From NCBI GenBank assembly GCA_030584065.1, contig CP129489.1, positions 644,640 through 708,639 of the forward strand: 64,000 nt of DNA, written 5' to 3'. The translations under genes and the position numbers were made by a program. Positions 25,444 to 33,991 of the stretch are shown here, in pieces. The first letter of the stretch is position 1, and every line of letters starts with the position of its first letter. The DNA is from Flavobacteriales bacterium. GTDB lineage: Bacteria; Bacteroidota; Bacteroidia; Flavobacteriales_F; PHOS-HE28. The notes under the pieces were generated by a model. It made no database searches and had not been told where the DNA came from. It was given only the letters and a program-made list of their open reading frames with translations.

Positions 25444-25455
25444 TGATGGAGGTCA
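25444..25455. promoter_or_regulatory. Degenerate Crp/Fnr-type box before the DUF6132-like gene
   Basis: TGAT-GGAG-GTCA: one mismatch from TGAC-N4-GTCA. Its centre is 36.5 bp from the last G of the -7 element and 41.5 bp from the ATG, the same distances as at ccoI. Confidence 0.45.
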
Positions 25456-25478
25456 CTGGAAAGGGGCTTGGCATGCGC

Positions 25479-25486
25479 GAACTTTG
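25479..25486 (+). promoter_or_regulatory. -7 promoter-like element of the DUF6132-like gene
   Basis: GAACTTTG, four bases before the ATG at 25491. Confidence 0.45.
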
Positions 25487-25490
25487 CGCC

Positions 25491-25703
25491 ATGAAGCGAT
25501 GGATGTGGTATGCGGTGTTCCTCACCGTGGGCGCAGGGGCCGGTTGGGCGTATTGGAACTGGTACGGCTGCATCGATGGCTGCGCGATCACCGGCCGGTG
25601 GTGGACGAGTTCGGCTTACGGCGCCATCATGGGCTACCTGCTCGTGGGCATGGTGCTGCCCCAGCGCCGCGCTTCGCAGGGACCCGGCGACGCCAAGCCT
25701 TGA
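25491..25703 (+). CDS. DUF6132-like small membrane protein
   Basis: 70 residues with two membrane helices (WYAVFLTVGAGAGWAYWNWY and SAYGAIMGYLLVGMVL) separated by a loop with two cysteines (GCIDGCAITG). The glycine-rich first helix, the CxxxC loop and the YGAxMG second helix match the small Bacteroidota family I know as DUF6132. These genes often lie near rhodanese, thioredoxin or other redox genes; function is unknown. The degenerate Crp/Fnr-type box at the -41.5 position suggests shared control with the oxidase genes. Confidence 0.75.
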   Translation: MKRWMWYAVFLTVGAGAGWAYWNWYGCIDGCAITGRWWTSSAYGAIMGYLLVGMVLPQRRASQGPGDAKP

Positions 25704-26000
25704 CCCTGCCCTGGGCCACGGGTGGTGTGGCCGCACCGGTCGAGCGGCAGCTGGCAGGCCTGCTTCTCAGGCTGGTTTGGTCGGATTCCGGGAACCCGGC
25801 TTGCTTGGCCCCGAATGGCCTTGCCCAGTAATGGGCAGATTGATGCCAGTCATCGCGCAAAGGCGGTTCGGTCGGGTACCTTCAGTGCGTGAAGTATTGA
25901 CACCTGATCGATGTCCGGTTCATCAGCTTCACCTTCTTACCGAGGAATGGGGAGGACCCGCGGGAGTGAAGCCGGTCACCGATCCAAACCGATCGAGGCC
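25704..26000. other. Spacer with a possible promoter and long leader
   Basis: No gene seen. TACCTTCA at 25877-25884 could start a message with a leader of about 110 bases for the next gene. No riboswitch fold recognised. Confidence 0.4.
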
Positions 26001-27290
26001 ATGAAAACGCAGAAGTTGTTATCGATAGCCGCAGCGTTGGCGTTCCATTTCCCTGCGGCCGTTGCATCTGTTCCAGGCAACTTGCATCTGGACGGCTTGG
26101 TCATCGTGCGGGGCGACCGCAACGCACCCGCACGCGTGGTTATCACGAGCATGAGCTCGACGAGCATCGTGATGGAAGGGATATCCGGGCGGTTCGAACT
26201 CGAGCTTGCGCTCGAGGGCACATACGTCATCAGCTTCGAGCGGGTGGATATGGTGACCAAGCTGGTCTGCTTCGACACCCATGTGCCCGCCGGCCAAGCT
26301 GATCGAGCCTTTGAATTCCCTTTCCAGGTCACCTTGTTCCATTCGGGCTGGAACGGCGTCACCGCATATGCGGGTCCCGTCGGGCATGTCCACTACGATG
26401 AGGGCAAGGCGGATTTCGTGCATCGCACGGATTATAAGGCCGTACCGGGTTCCAAGGAAGAGCGTGCGTGGGCCGAGCTCGTCGCGAAGCAGGGCAGCGA
26501 TGCGCCCCGCCCAACCTCATTGACGCCGATGGCAGCGGCCGAGCTGAAGTGGGAGCGACACGGGAAGCGTGGAGGCCTATGGGTGGGGAAGGCCATTGAT
26601 GAGGATGGCAGGCTCCTGGCCCAGGGGCAGTTCATCGATCCGGGACTCACCGAGATGCACGGCGATTTCGTGCACTACTACACCAATGGCCGGGTGGAGA
26701 GCAGAGGCCGGTTCGAGCACGGCCGCAAGACGGGTGTCTGGGAGCGGTTCGATGCGGGCGGGAAACCGCTGGCGGAGCGGATCTACGATCACGGTGCATG
26801 GGACCGGACCACGGGAACGCAAGCCGGAACGGCGGAGTCCTCCGATGACGGTGATTCCATGATGCGCAGCGCCGGGCATGCAGCGATGGCATCCCCTTCG
26901 AACATTGAGATGCCGACGGCTCCCATGCCCCGCATTGCGTCTCAGCCCACGAACGGTGCCGCGCCGTCGGTGCGCCGTGCGGCGGAGACCGAGGAAGGAT
27001 CCGGTTCACGAGCCGCCGATGCGATGGGGGGCATCGTGCCAACCGGCCGCCTGGTCAGAGGCGGCCGCATCACCGGGGTTGAGTCCCCCATGCCGTCGAC
27101 GGAAGGACGGGGTCGATGGGAAGAGCTCCACATCGATCGCTTGCGCGTGATCACCGTGGTGCGGCTGGTCGAGCCGAGCGGGCACGTCAGTGAGTACCGC
27201 CGTGTCGCGGACCGCCATGGCTCGGTGGTCTACTTCAAGGATGGTCTCAATATCCCGGAAGGCGCCTATCATGCCGCCACAGGGCGGTGA
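26001..27290 (+). CDS. Secreted hypothetical protein with MORN-like repeat
   Basis: 429 residues from the ATG at 26001 (MKTQKLLSIAAALAFHFPAAVAS, signal peptide); the longer frame from 25911 has no sensible N-terminus. Residues about 30-100 look like a carboxypeptidase-regulatory beta-sandwich, and about 230-270 (YYTNGRVESRGRFEHGRKTG, WERFDAGGKPLAERIYDHG) is a MORN-like or YwqK-type toxin-antitoxin-like repeat often found in Bacteroidota exported proteins. The last third is low in conserved patterns. Function unknown. Confidence 0.72.
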   Translation: MKTQKLLSIAAALAFHFPAAVASVPGNLHLDGLVIVRGDRNAPARVVITSMSSTSIVMEGISGRFELELALEGTYVISFERVDMVTKLVCFDTHVPAGQADRAFEFPFQVTLFHSGWNGVTAYAGPVGHVHYDEGKADFVHRTDYKAVPGSKEERAWAELVAKQGSDAPRPTSLTPMAAAELKWERHGKRGGLWVGKAIDEDGRLLAQGQFIDPGLTEMHGDFVHYYTNGRVESRGRFEHGRKTGVWERFDAGGKPLAERIYDHGAWDRTTGTQAGTAESSDDGDSMMRSAGHAAMASPSNIEMPTAPMPRIASQPTNGAAPSVRRAAETEEGSGSRAADAMGGIVPTGRLVRGGRITGVESPMPSTEGRGRWEELHIDRLRVITVVRLVEPSGHVSEYRRVADRHGSVVYFKDGLNIPEGAYHAATGR

Positions 27291-27297
27291 AGGCGCA

Positions 27298-27687
27298 TCA
27301 GCCAAGAAAGGCCACCTCCACCCATTCCTCGGGAGAGAGACGGAGCTCGCGCAACCTCAATTCCACGGTCCAGGAGGTGACGGGGGCATCTTCCCTCAGT
27401 TCCACGGGCCTGTAGGGCCACCGTGTGATGTTGAGGAAGACCGGCTCGGGCCAGCTGTCATTGTAAAGCAGCGCGAAGCGAAGGGCTTGATGGTCGACCA
27501 CCAGCTTCCGGCCGTCCGGCCCGTTCGCGATGGTGGTGACCACCAAGGCGGTGCGGTAGAGGCGCTGCTGCCAGTCGGTGCCGGGGGTACGGAAGAGCGC
27601 CTGGCGGAATTCGAGGCGCGGCATGCTGGCGCCCGCGAATCGGGCCACGGGCTGCGCGGCAGTGAGGCGGACGTGTTGAAGCGCCAT
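27298..27687 (-). CDS. Hypothetical protein downstream of the HHH barrel gene
   Basis: 129 residues, soluble, no signal. Begins LQHVRLTAAQPVARFAG and ends SPEEWVEVAFLG; beta-rich with many arginines. It starts four bases after the stop of the helix-hairpin-helix gene, so it is the third member of that operon. No family recognised. Confidence 0.6.
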   Translation of the reverse strand: MALQHVRLTAAQPVARFAGASMPRLEFRQALFRTPGTDWQQRLYRTALVVTTIANGPDGRKLVVDHQALRFALLYNDSWPEPVFLNITRWPYRPVELREDAPVTSWTVELRLRELRLSPEEWVEVAFLG

Positions 27688-27691
27688 CTCC

Positions 27692-29866
27692 TCAGAACTG
27701 CCAGCGCAGCTGCACCTTCAGATCGCTGCGCACGTTGCCGCTGACCTCTTGAAGCCCGCTGCTCACGGAGCGTTGGTCCTGGTAGATCCAGGCGCCGTAG
27801 CGCACCCAGAGGTCCACGCCCCGAAGCGGATTCAGGCGGGCCATGGCGTACCAGCGGATGCCGCGGCCGTAATAGGCCGGTATGCTGAAGACACCGATGA
27901 GCTCGTTCTCGTAGGCGTAGATGCGCGCGTCATAGCTCTCCGTCTCGAACAGCGCGAACCGGGCGCTCATCTCCACGGGGCTCCTCAGGGGGCGATGAAC
28001 GATGTCCTGATAGAGCAGGAAGCCATGCTGCAGGGGGAGCTTCCCGCGCTGGAAATCCACGGTCTCCACGCGGGTGCGGAGGCTCACGGCGTCGCTCACC
28101 TTATAGGCGGCATTCACCCGGTAGTTCGTCTGCTCCATGCGCACCAGGGGGTCGATGCCGCCGACGTCCTCGCCCGTGTTGCGGGCGCGGTCCTGGCGCC
28201 GCACGCGCGCGTACACCTCCACCTTCTTGCTCGGCCGCCAGTTCACCTGCGTCATCCAATCGTACCCGCTGCTCGGCGCGTCGGTGAGGAAGCGGAGCCA
28301 AGGGAAGCGGAACTGGTCGAAATAGGCGTTCATCTGCCATTGCCGGTTGGGGCGCACCTCGATGCCGGCATAGAGCCCGCGCTCATTCCAAGGGTTGGTG
28401 CCTTCGGCGAAGGCCACGCTGTAGAGTCCATGATAGTCGCGCCCGTAGTCGCGGAGCAGCAGGCTCAGGCTCACCCGGCGGTCCACGGCCATCAGCAGGC
28501 CGGTGTTCATCGCGGTTCCGCCGTTGGCGCTTCGCGCGGCCTCGCCGAACCAGGTGAGGTTGCGCCACAGCACGTTCCAATCGAGCCCCATGGTGGTGTT
28601 GCTCCTGCCCTGGAACTCGAATTGATTGTAGGGGCGGGTGTTGCGCGTCAGCGTGGCATCGAAGTCGACGCGGGCCGCGGTGGCGCCGATGCTCCATCCG
28701 GGGCGCTTCAGCCGCAGGTGGCCGCCGATGATGCGCTCCCCGATCGCGTCCTTCTTGGCGATCTCGTTCTGCGTGCGATGGAAGCCATCCTCCTGGAAAC
28801 TGCTGAACACCACCTCGTCGATGCGGGTGTCCAGCGTATCCTGGCCTGACGGCAGGGAGGTGACATTGCCGTCGATGCGCTTCGAGGAGAAGAAACCGGT
28901 GAGCTCGAGCCCCTTCAGCACCTCCACGGTGGCCGCCCCGCCGCGCATGAAGAGGTTCTCGTTCACGCTGGGATATGGCGCCAGGCCTACGGCATTGCGC
29001 TTCACGTTGAGCGAGAAGCTGCTCTTGGCGGCGAAGGCCAGGCCGTTCCAGAAGGTGAGCCCCTGCCCGAACTGCGCGCTGTAGTCGCCGATGGCCACGG
29101 CCTTCACCCGGCCCAGGTCGCGCACGAAGAGGTGCGCGCTCTGGAAGTCGAACCCGTTGGCCTGCGATCCCCGGAAGAGCTCTTCGCCCTCATCCTTCTC
29201 CACGGTGAAGCCGAGGCTGATGTTCTGCCGGTAGCGGAAGCGGTAGCGCCCATAGACGCGGTAGGGGCTGCCGAGGTAGACCCTGCTGTTGGCGCGGAGC
29301 GAGTCGCGCACGCCGGGGGCCTCGAAGTCCGGCAAGGCGCCGCCGTCGGGGTCGGTGTAGCCGAGGCCGAAGGGGTTGGCGCGGTCCATGAAGCCGCGGC
29401 GCGACTCCAGGTTCATCGTGCTGCGGAGGGTGACCTCGTGCCCGCCCTGCTTCAGGATCTCCTTCAGCGAGGCGCGGGCGCCGGCCTGCCGCTCGCGCAC
29501 GGTGATGAAGGGCCGCACGAGGCTGATGGTGTTCACGTCCCAGCCATCGATGGCCTGCAGCTCGTATAGGCTAAGCAGCGGCCCGTTGCGCCGGATGTGC
29601 TGGAACAGGGCGCTCACCTGCACATCGTTCAGGAGCATGAGCGAGGTGAGCTCCTCGGCATCGGTGCGGTTGAGGTTGATCGGGTCGTTGTACCGGTCGA
29701 GCAGCACCTGGAACAGGTTGGTGAGGTCCACGTCGTTGTCCCCGCCGAGCTGCTCCACGGCCGCTTCGATGCGCTGCTCGATCACATCGCGCGGAACACC
29801 GTCCACCTGGCCGGCGGCGAGCTGCGCCAGCGCCATGGCGAACGCCGTATGGGCCAGGCGCCTCAC
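27692..29866 (-). CDS. Outer-membrane beta-barrel protein with N-terminal helix-hairpin-helix motif
   Basis: 724 residues. Signal peptide (about 1-19), then two helix-hairpin-helix-like units (about 60-120; INLNRTDAEELTSLMLLND, GPLLSLYELQAIDGWD), and from about 135 a long stretch of alternating aromatic beta strands ending in RWQF, a terminal aromatic as in barrels. The architecture is a known Bacteroidota type, usually annotated as ComEA- or HHH-domain protein, with no proven role; DNA handling at the surface has been suggested. It overlaps the upstream OM gene by four bases. Confidence 0.8.
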   Translation of the reverse strand: MRRLAHTAFAMALAQLAAGQVDGVPRDVIEQRIEAAVEQLGGDNDVDLTNLFQVLLDRYNDPINLNRTDAEELTSLMLLNDVQVSALFQHIRRNGPLLSLYELQAIDGWDVNTISLVRPFITVRERQAGARASLKEILKQGGHEVTLRSTMNLESRRGFMDRANPFGLGYTDPDGGALPDFEAPGVRDSLRANSRVYLGSPYRVYGRYRFRYRQNISLGFTVEKDEGEELFRGSQANGFDFQSAHLFVRDLGRVKAVAIGDYSAQFGQGLTFWNGLAFAAKSSFSLNVKRNAVGLAPYPSVNENLFMRGGAATVEVLKGLELTGFFSSKRIDGNVTSLPSGQDTLDTRIDEVVFSSFQEDGFHRTQNEIAKKDAIGERIIGGHLRLKRPGWSIGATAARVDFDATLTRNTRPYNQFEFQGRSNTTMGLDWNVLWRNLTWFGEAARSANGGTAMNTGLLMAVDRRVSLSLLLRDYGRDYHGLYSVAFAEGTNPWNERGLYAGIEVRPNRQWQMNAYFDQFRFPWLRFLTDAPSSGYDWMTQVNWRPSKKVEVYARVRRQDRARNTGEDVGGIDPLVRMEQTNYRVNAAYKVSDAVSLRTRVETVDFQRGKLPLQHGFLLYQDIVHRPLRSPVEMSARFALFETESYDARIYAYENELIGVFSIPAYYGRGIRWYAMARLNPLRGVDLWVRYGAWIYQDQRSVSSGLQEVSGNVRSDLKVQLRWQF

Positions 29867-30696
29867 TTGAACCGGTAGTTCAGGTTCACCATCGGGGTGG
29901 GCCCGAGCTGTGCCCGCGCCACGAAGGACATGTCGATCTCCAGCTGCTTGAGCCGGAGGCCGAAGCCGAAGTGGCCGTTCACCGGCCCCGTGCTGACGCC
30001 CGTGCGCAGGAAGAACGCCTTGGTTGGAGCGTATTCCAAGCCGAAGCGGAAGCGCTCGGGCCGGTCGATGTCCTTCTCCGCCTCAGCGGTGAGGGTGAGG
30101 CGCTTGTTGGGCATCCAGCCGAAGCCGGCGCGCAGGATGGTGGGCACCCGCTCATCGAGCGGGACCATGCTCTCGGTGCGCGCTCCGAGCCCGGTGCGCG
30201 TGGGATTGTACAGGTGCGCCCCGATCCACAGCTCCTCCGTCAGCCTGGCCTGCATGCCCAGTTCGGCGGTGAAGGCGCCTGTGCTGCCGTAGTTGCCGCC
30301 CAGCCGTACATCCAGGTAGTTGAGCTGGACCGCGGCGCGGAACCCGTCGCCGAAGCGCATCGCATAGGCGAGGCTCGCGCGGTTCTCGGTGTAGAGGTCG
30401 TACCCGAAGCGGTCGGCGGCGATGCCGAATGCGCCCCGGCCCACGGGCAGCGCAGCTGCGATGCCCTGATTGCTCAGTTCCTCGCTCAGGAAGTGGGGCT
30501 GGTAGAAGATGCCCGCCGTGGCGGCCTCCATGCCGGCCAACCCGGATGGATTGAGGCGCACGCTCCAGAGGTCGGCGAGCGTGAGGCCGCTGCCGCCCAT
30601 GCCGGCGAAGCGCGCGCCGACGGGAAGGGGGTCGCCGCCCGCAAAGGCAGCGAGCCCGGCGTGTACGAGGAGAAAGGCGGTGATCGAACGGCGCAT
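29863..30696 (-). CDS. PorV/PorQ-like outer-membrane barrel protein
   Basis: 277 residues from the ATG at 30696 (MRRSITAFLLVHAGLAAFAG, signal peptide). The mature start GARFAGMGGSGLTLADLWSVRLNPSGLAG is the signature of FadL/PorV-type barrels of Bacteroidota, and the body is a series of amphipathic strands ending in NLNYRFK. Possibly a T9SS accessory or an OM partner for the HHH barrel encoded next. TACATTCG five bases before the ATG supports the start. Confidence 0.72.
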   Translation of the reverse strand: MRRSITAFLLVHAGLAAFAGGDPLPVGARFAGMGGSGLTLADLWSVRLNPSGLAGMEAATAGIFYQPHFLSEELSNQGIAAALPVGRGAFGIAADRFGYDLYTENRASLAYAMRFGDGFRAAVQLNYLDVRLGGNYGSTGAFTAELGMQARLTEELWIGAHLYNPTRTGLGARTESMVPLDERVPTILRAGFGWMPNKRLTLTAEAEKDIDRPERFRFGLEYAPTKAFFLRTGVSTGPVNGHFGFGLRLKQLEIDMSFVARAQLGPTPMVNLNYRFK

Positions 30697-30701
30697 CGCG
30701 C

Positions 30702-30709
30702 CGAATGTA
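30702..30709 (-). promoter_or_regulatory. -7 promoter-like element of the PorV-like operon
   Basis: TACATTCG on the minus strand, five bases before the ATG at 30696. Confidence 0.45.
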
Positions 30710-30755
30710 GGGTGCGGCGGGCAAGCTCCTGCCGGGCCGCCCTCGCCGCGTTGCC

Positions 30756-30763
30756 TACCTTCG
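30756..30763 (+). promoter_or_regulatory. -7 promoter-like element of hpt
   Basis: TACCTTCG, 42 bases before the ATG at 30806; back to back with the element at 30702, so two divergent promoters share about 110 bases. Confidence 0.4.
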
Positions 30764-30805
30764 CCGCGCCCGCTGCGCGGCTCATCCAGCGCCGGAAGCG
30801 GATCC

Positions 30806-31345
30806 ATGGCACGCGTGAAGCTCCACGACAAGGAATTCGAGCCGTTCATCAGCGAGGCGGAGCTTGGCGCCGCCATCGGCCGGCTCGCCGGCGAGCTGCA
30901 GGGCAAGTACGACGGCAAGCGCCCGCTGTTCGTGGGCATCCTCAACGGCTCGTTCTTCTTCGCCGCTGAGTTGCTCAAGCGCCTGCCCATCGAGTGCGAG
31001 ATCACCTTCGTGAAGGTGGCGAGCTACCACGGCACCAGCAGCAGCGGCCGCGTCACGGACCTCATCGGATTCAATGAGCATGTGGAGGGCCGCCATGTGG
31101 TGGTGCTGGAGGACATCGTGGACACCGGGAACACCATCGTGCATATCATGCAGAAGCTGCGCGAGCGGCACCCCGCCAGCGTCAGCGTGGCCACACTGCT
31201 CCTGAAGCCGGACGCGTACACCAAGGACATACCCATCGAGCACGTTGCGCTCCGCATCCCGAACGATTTCGTGGTGGGCAGCGGCCTCGACCACGATGGG
31301 CTGGGCCGCAACCTGCCCGGTATCTACAAGATCGTGCAATCCTGA
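30806..31345 (+). CDS. hpt: Hypoxanthine phosphoribosyltransferase
   Basis: 179 residues. ILNGSFFFAAELLKRL (PPi loop region), the PRPP-binding motif VVVLEDIVDTGNTI and the purine-binding end VVGSGLDHDGLGRNLP are all in place. The enzyme makes IMP (and usually GMP) from the free base and PRPP in the cytoplasm. ATG at 30806; the frame extends upstream but without homology. First gene of the hpt-adk-obgE run. Confidence 0.94.
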   Translation: MARVKLHDKEFEPFISEAELGAAIGRLAGELQGKYDGKRPLFVGILNGSFFFAAELLKRLPIECEITFVKVASYHGTSSSGRVTDLIGFNEHVEGRHVVVLEDIVDTGNTIVHIMQKLRERHPASVSVATLLLKPDAYTKDIPIEHVALRIPNDFVVGSGLDHDGLGRNLPGIYKIVQS

Positions 31346-31371
31346 GCCATGCGGGCTCCCAATCCATCATC

Positions 31372-31944
31372 ATGAGCAAGCTGAACATCGTCCTTTTCGG
31401 CCCTCCGGGGGCGGGAAAGGGCACGCAGAGCGAATTCCTCATCCAGCGTTACGGCCTTGTCCACCTGAGCACCGGTGACCTGCTGCGGGCCGAGATCAAG
31501 GCGGAGAGCGAGCTCGGCCTCCAGGCCAAGGAGCTGATGGACCGGGGCGAGCTCGTAGCCGATGCCATCGTCATCGGCATGATCCGGAACAAGATGGAGG
31601 CCAACCTCGGGGCCAAGGGCTTCATCTTCGACGGGTTCCCGCGGACCAAAGCCCAGGCGGAGGCCCTCGATGCGATGCTCTCGGCCAAGAACGAGCCCAT
31701 CACCGCCATGCTGGCGCTGCACGTACCGGAGGAGGAGCTGGTGAAACGCCTGCTCGGGCGCGGCGCCACCAGCGGCCGCGCCGATGACAAGGATGAAGCG
31801 GTGATCCGCAACCGCATCCGCGAGTACGAAAGCAAGACAGCGCCGCTGAAGGACTACTACACCGCGCAGGGCAAGTTCAAGGCCATCGAGGGCGTCGGTA
31901 CCATTGCGGAGATCACGGATCGGCTGATCGCCGCAGTGGGATGA
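31372..31944 (+). CDS. adk: Adenylate kinase
   Basis: 190 residues with the P-loop GPPGAGKGTQS at the start, LSTGDLLR, GFPRTKAQAEAL and DDKDEAVIRNRI. The LID region is short with no zinc cysteines (short-form enzyme). It interconverts ATP + AMP and two ADP. It follows hpt by 26 bases, and a strong hairpin follows it. Confidence 0.95.
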   Translation: MSKLNIVLFGPPGAGKGTQSEFLIQRYGLVHLSTGDLLRAEIKAESELGLQAKELMDRGELVADAIVIGMIRNKMEANLGAKGFIFDGFPRTKAQAEALDAMLSAKNEPITAMLALHVPEEELVKRLLGRGATSGRADDKDEAVIRNRIREYESKTAPLKDYYTAQGKFKAIEGVGTIAEITDRLIAAVG

Positions 31945-31954
31945 ACCTATGAAC

Positions 31955-31987
31955 GCGAGGCCGGGCGCATCCTGCACCCGGCCTCGC
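31955..31987 (+). terminator. Hairpin between adk and obgE
   Basis: GCGAGGCCGGG and CCCGGCCTCGC form a perfect 11-base-pair stem with an 11-base loop. No T run follows, so partial read-through into obgE is possible. Confidence 0.55.
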
Positions 31988-32006
31988 CCCGCCTGCGCAC
32001 ACGACC

Positions 32007-33029
32007 ATGAACTTCATCGACCACATCCGCATCGAATGCCGCTCAGGGAAGGGCGGCGCTGGCAGCGCGCACCTCCGGCGCGAGAAGTACATGCCCAAGG
32101 GCGGCCCCGATGGCGGTGATGGCGGCAGGGGGGGCGATGTGATCCTGCGTGGGAACAAGCAGCTCTGGACGCTGCTGCACCTGCGCTACACCAAGCACGT
32201 GATCGCCGGCGATGGCGAGGTGGGCAGCAGCAACCAATGCAGCGGGAAGAGCGGAAAGGATGTGGTCGTGGAGGTGCCGCTGGGCACCGTGGCCAAGGAC
32301 GATGGAACGGATGAGGTCCTGTTCGACATCACCGAGCACGGCCAGGAGGTGGTGCTGCTGAAAGGCGGCCGCGGCGGACTGGGCAACCAGCACTTCCACA
32401 GCAGCACCTTCCAGACGCCGCGCTTCGCGCAGCCCGGTGAGCCTGGCCAGCAGCGGTGGTTCAAGCTGGAGCTGAAGGTGCTGGCCGATGTAGGCCTCGT
32501 GGGCTTCCCCAACGCGGGCAAGAGCACCCTGCTCAGCGTGGTCACCGCCGCCAAGCCCAAGATCGCCGACTATGCCTTCACGACGCTCACGCCCAACCTG
32601 GGCATCGTGCCCTACCGCGACCACCGGAGCTTCGTGATGGCCGACATCCCGGGCATCATCGAGGGGGCGCACGAGGGCAAGGGCCTAGGCCTGCGCTTCC
32701 TGCGGCACATCGAGCGCAACAGCGTGCTGCTCTTCATGATCCCCGCCGACAGCGCCGATATACGGCACGACTACCAGGTGCTGGTCAACGAGCTGAAGGA
32801 ATACTCGCCCGAGCTGCTCGACAAGGACCGTTTGCTCGCCATCACCAAGTGCGATATGCTCGACGAGGTGATGATGGCCCAGCTGCGCAAGGAACTGCCC
32901 AAGGGCGTTGATGCCGTGCTCATCAGCAGCGTGGCGCGCATCGGCCTGGATGAACTGAAGGACAAGCTGTGGAAGCTCCTGCACAGGCCCGTGGAGCAGC
33001 GCCCGCAATTCCCCGAGTGGAGGGCATGA
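32007..33029 (+). CDS. obgE: GTPase ObgE/CgtA
   Basis: 340 residues: glycine-rich Obg fold (about 1-160; [24 protein letters not shown]), then the G domain with GFPNAGKST (G1), [22 protein letters not shown] (G3) and TKCD (G4). No C-terminal OCT domain, as in other Bacteroidota. It acts in 50S ribosome maturation. The stop overlaps the PAP2 gene start. Confidence 0.95.
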   Translation: MNFIDHIRIECRSGKGGAGSAHLRREKYMPKGGPDGGDGGRGGDVILRGNKQLWTLLHLRYTKHVIAGDGEVGSSNQCSGKSGKDVVVEVPLGTVAKDDGTDEVLFDITEHGQEVVLLKGGRGGLGNQHFHSSTFQTPRFAQPGEPGQQRWFKLELKVLADVGLVGFPNAGKSTLLSVVTAAKPKIADYAFTTLTPNLGIVPYRDHRSFVMADIPGIIEGAHEGKGLGLRFLRHIERNSVLLFMIPADSADIRHDYQVLVNELKEYSPELLDKDRLLAITKCDMLDEVMMAQLRKELPKGVDAVLISSVARIGLDELKDKLWKLLHRPVEQRPQFPEWRA

Positions 33030-33613
33030 GCCTCTGGGAGCGCCTCGATGCGATCGACCGCGAGGCCTTCCTGGCGATCAACGGCCCGCATGCGCATGCG
33101 CTTGACGTGGTCATGGAGGCCGCCAGCGAGATGGTGCTCTGGTTCCCGCTCTATGGCTTCTTCCTCTGGCTCATCATCAAGCGCCACGGCGATAAGGCGC
33201 TGCTCTGGTCGCTGCCGCTCATCGCCCTCATGATCCTGTGCAGCGACAAAGGCTCGGTGATGCTCTTCAAGGAGACCGTGCAGCGGCTGCGGCCCTGCCA
33301 TGAGCCATCGCTCTCCGGCCTGGTGCATCTGGTGTACAAGGACTGCGGCGGCCGATTCGGCTTCGTGTCCTCGCACGCCAGCAACCACTTCGCCATCGCG
33401 CTGTTCATGATCGGCGTGCTGGGCGCCAAGCCGCGCTGGGTCCTCGGCGCCCTGCTCGGCTGGGCCATGCTCATCGCGTACAGCCGGGTCTACCTGGGCG
33501 TGCATTATCCCGGCGATGTGCTGGTGGGCGGTCTCTACGGGGCGATGATCGGTTCATTCGCGGCGCTCATCTTTCGGCGCTTCATCGCGAAGCCACGACC
33601 TTCGGTAGCATGA
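33026..33613 (+). CDS. PAP2-family membrane phosphatase
   Basis: 195 residues, about five membrane helices. The three catalytic motifs are present: K-x6-RP (KETVQRLRP), SSHAS (for PSGH) and [12 protein letters not shown]. Members cleave undecaprenyl pyrophosphate or phosphatidic/PG phosphates on the outer face of the inner membrane. Translationally coupled to obgE (ATGA) and to crcB (ATGA). Confidence 0.9.
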   Translation: MSLWERLDAIDREAFLAINGPHAHALDVVMEAASEMVLWFPLYGFFLWLIIKRHGDKALLWSLPLIALMILCSDKGSVMLFKETVQRLRPCHEPSLSGLVHLVYKDCGGRFGFVSSHASNHFAIALFMIGVLGAKPRWVLGALLGWAMLIAYSRVYLGVHYPGDVLVGGLYGAMIGSFAALIFRRFIAKPRPSVA

Positions 33614-33978
33614 ACACCTGGATCGCGATCTTCCTCGGCGGCGGCATCGGCAGCGTGGCGCGCTTCGGCATCACGCGCGCCGTGCTGGCGGTCGGCATCA
33701 AGGGCGCGTTCCCTTGGGCCACGCTCCTCGCCAACGTGCTGGCTACAGGCCTCCTGGCCTGGCTGGTGCTGCGCATGCCCCATCAGTTCGATGGCCGCGA
33801 TGCCCTCAAGGCCTTCCTCGCCGTGGGCTTCTGCGGCGGCTTCAGCACCTTCAGCACATTCAGCTATGAGAACTTCCTGCTGCTGCGCGAAGGGCAGACG
33901 GCGATGGCGGCGGTCAACATCATCGTCAGCGTGGCGGCATGCCTGGCCGTGTTCCATTTCGTCGCTCGCAATGCCTAA
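33610..33978 (+). CDS. crcB: Fluoride exporter CrcB/Fluc
   Basis: 122 residues with four helices. GGGIGSVARFGITR at the start and GFCGGFSTFSTFSYE in the third helix are family signatures; the F-box phenylalanines and central sodium-site backbone region are present. It forms a dual-topology dimer that lets fluoride out. No fluoride riboswitch is possible at the start because it overlaps the PAP2 gene. Confidence 0.93.
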   Translation: MNTWIAIFLGGGIGSVARFGITRAVLAVGIKGAFPWATLLANVLATGLLAWLVLRMPHQFDGRDALKAFLAVGFCGGFSTFSTFSYENFLLLREGQTAMAAVNIIVSVAACLAVFHFVARNA

Positions 33979-33991
33979 TTCACCGCATCCC

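Noticed and set aside
33560..33612. Fluoride riboswitch before crcB
   Set aside because: crcB starts inside the PAP2 stop codon, leaving no leader, and the coding sequence upstream shows no pseudoknot pattern that I can see.
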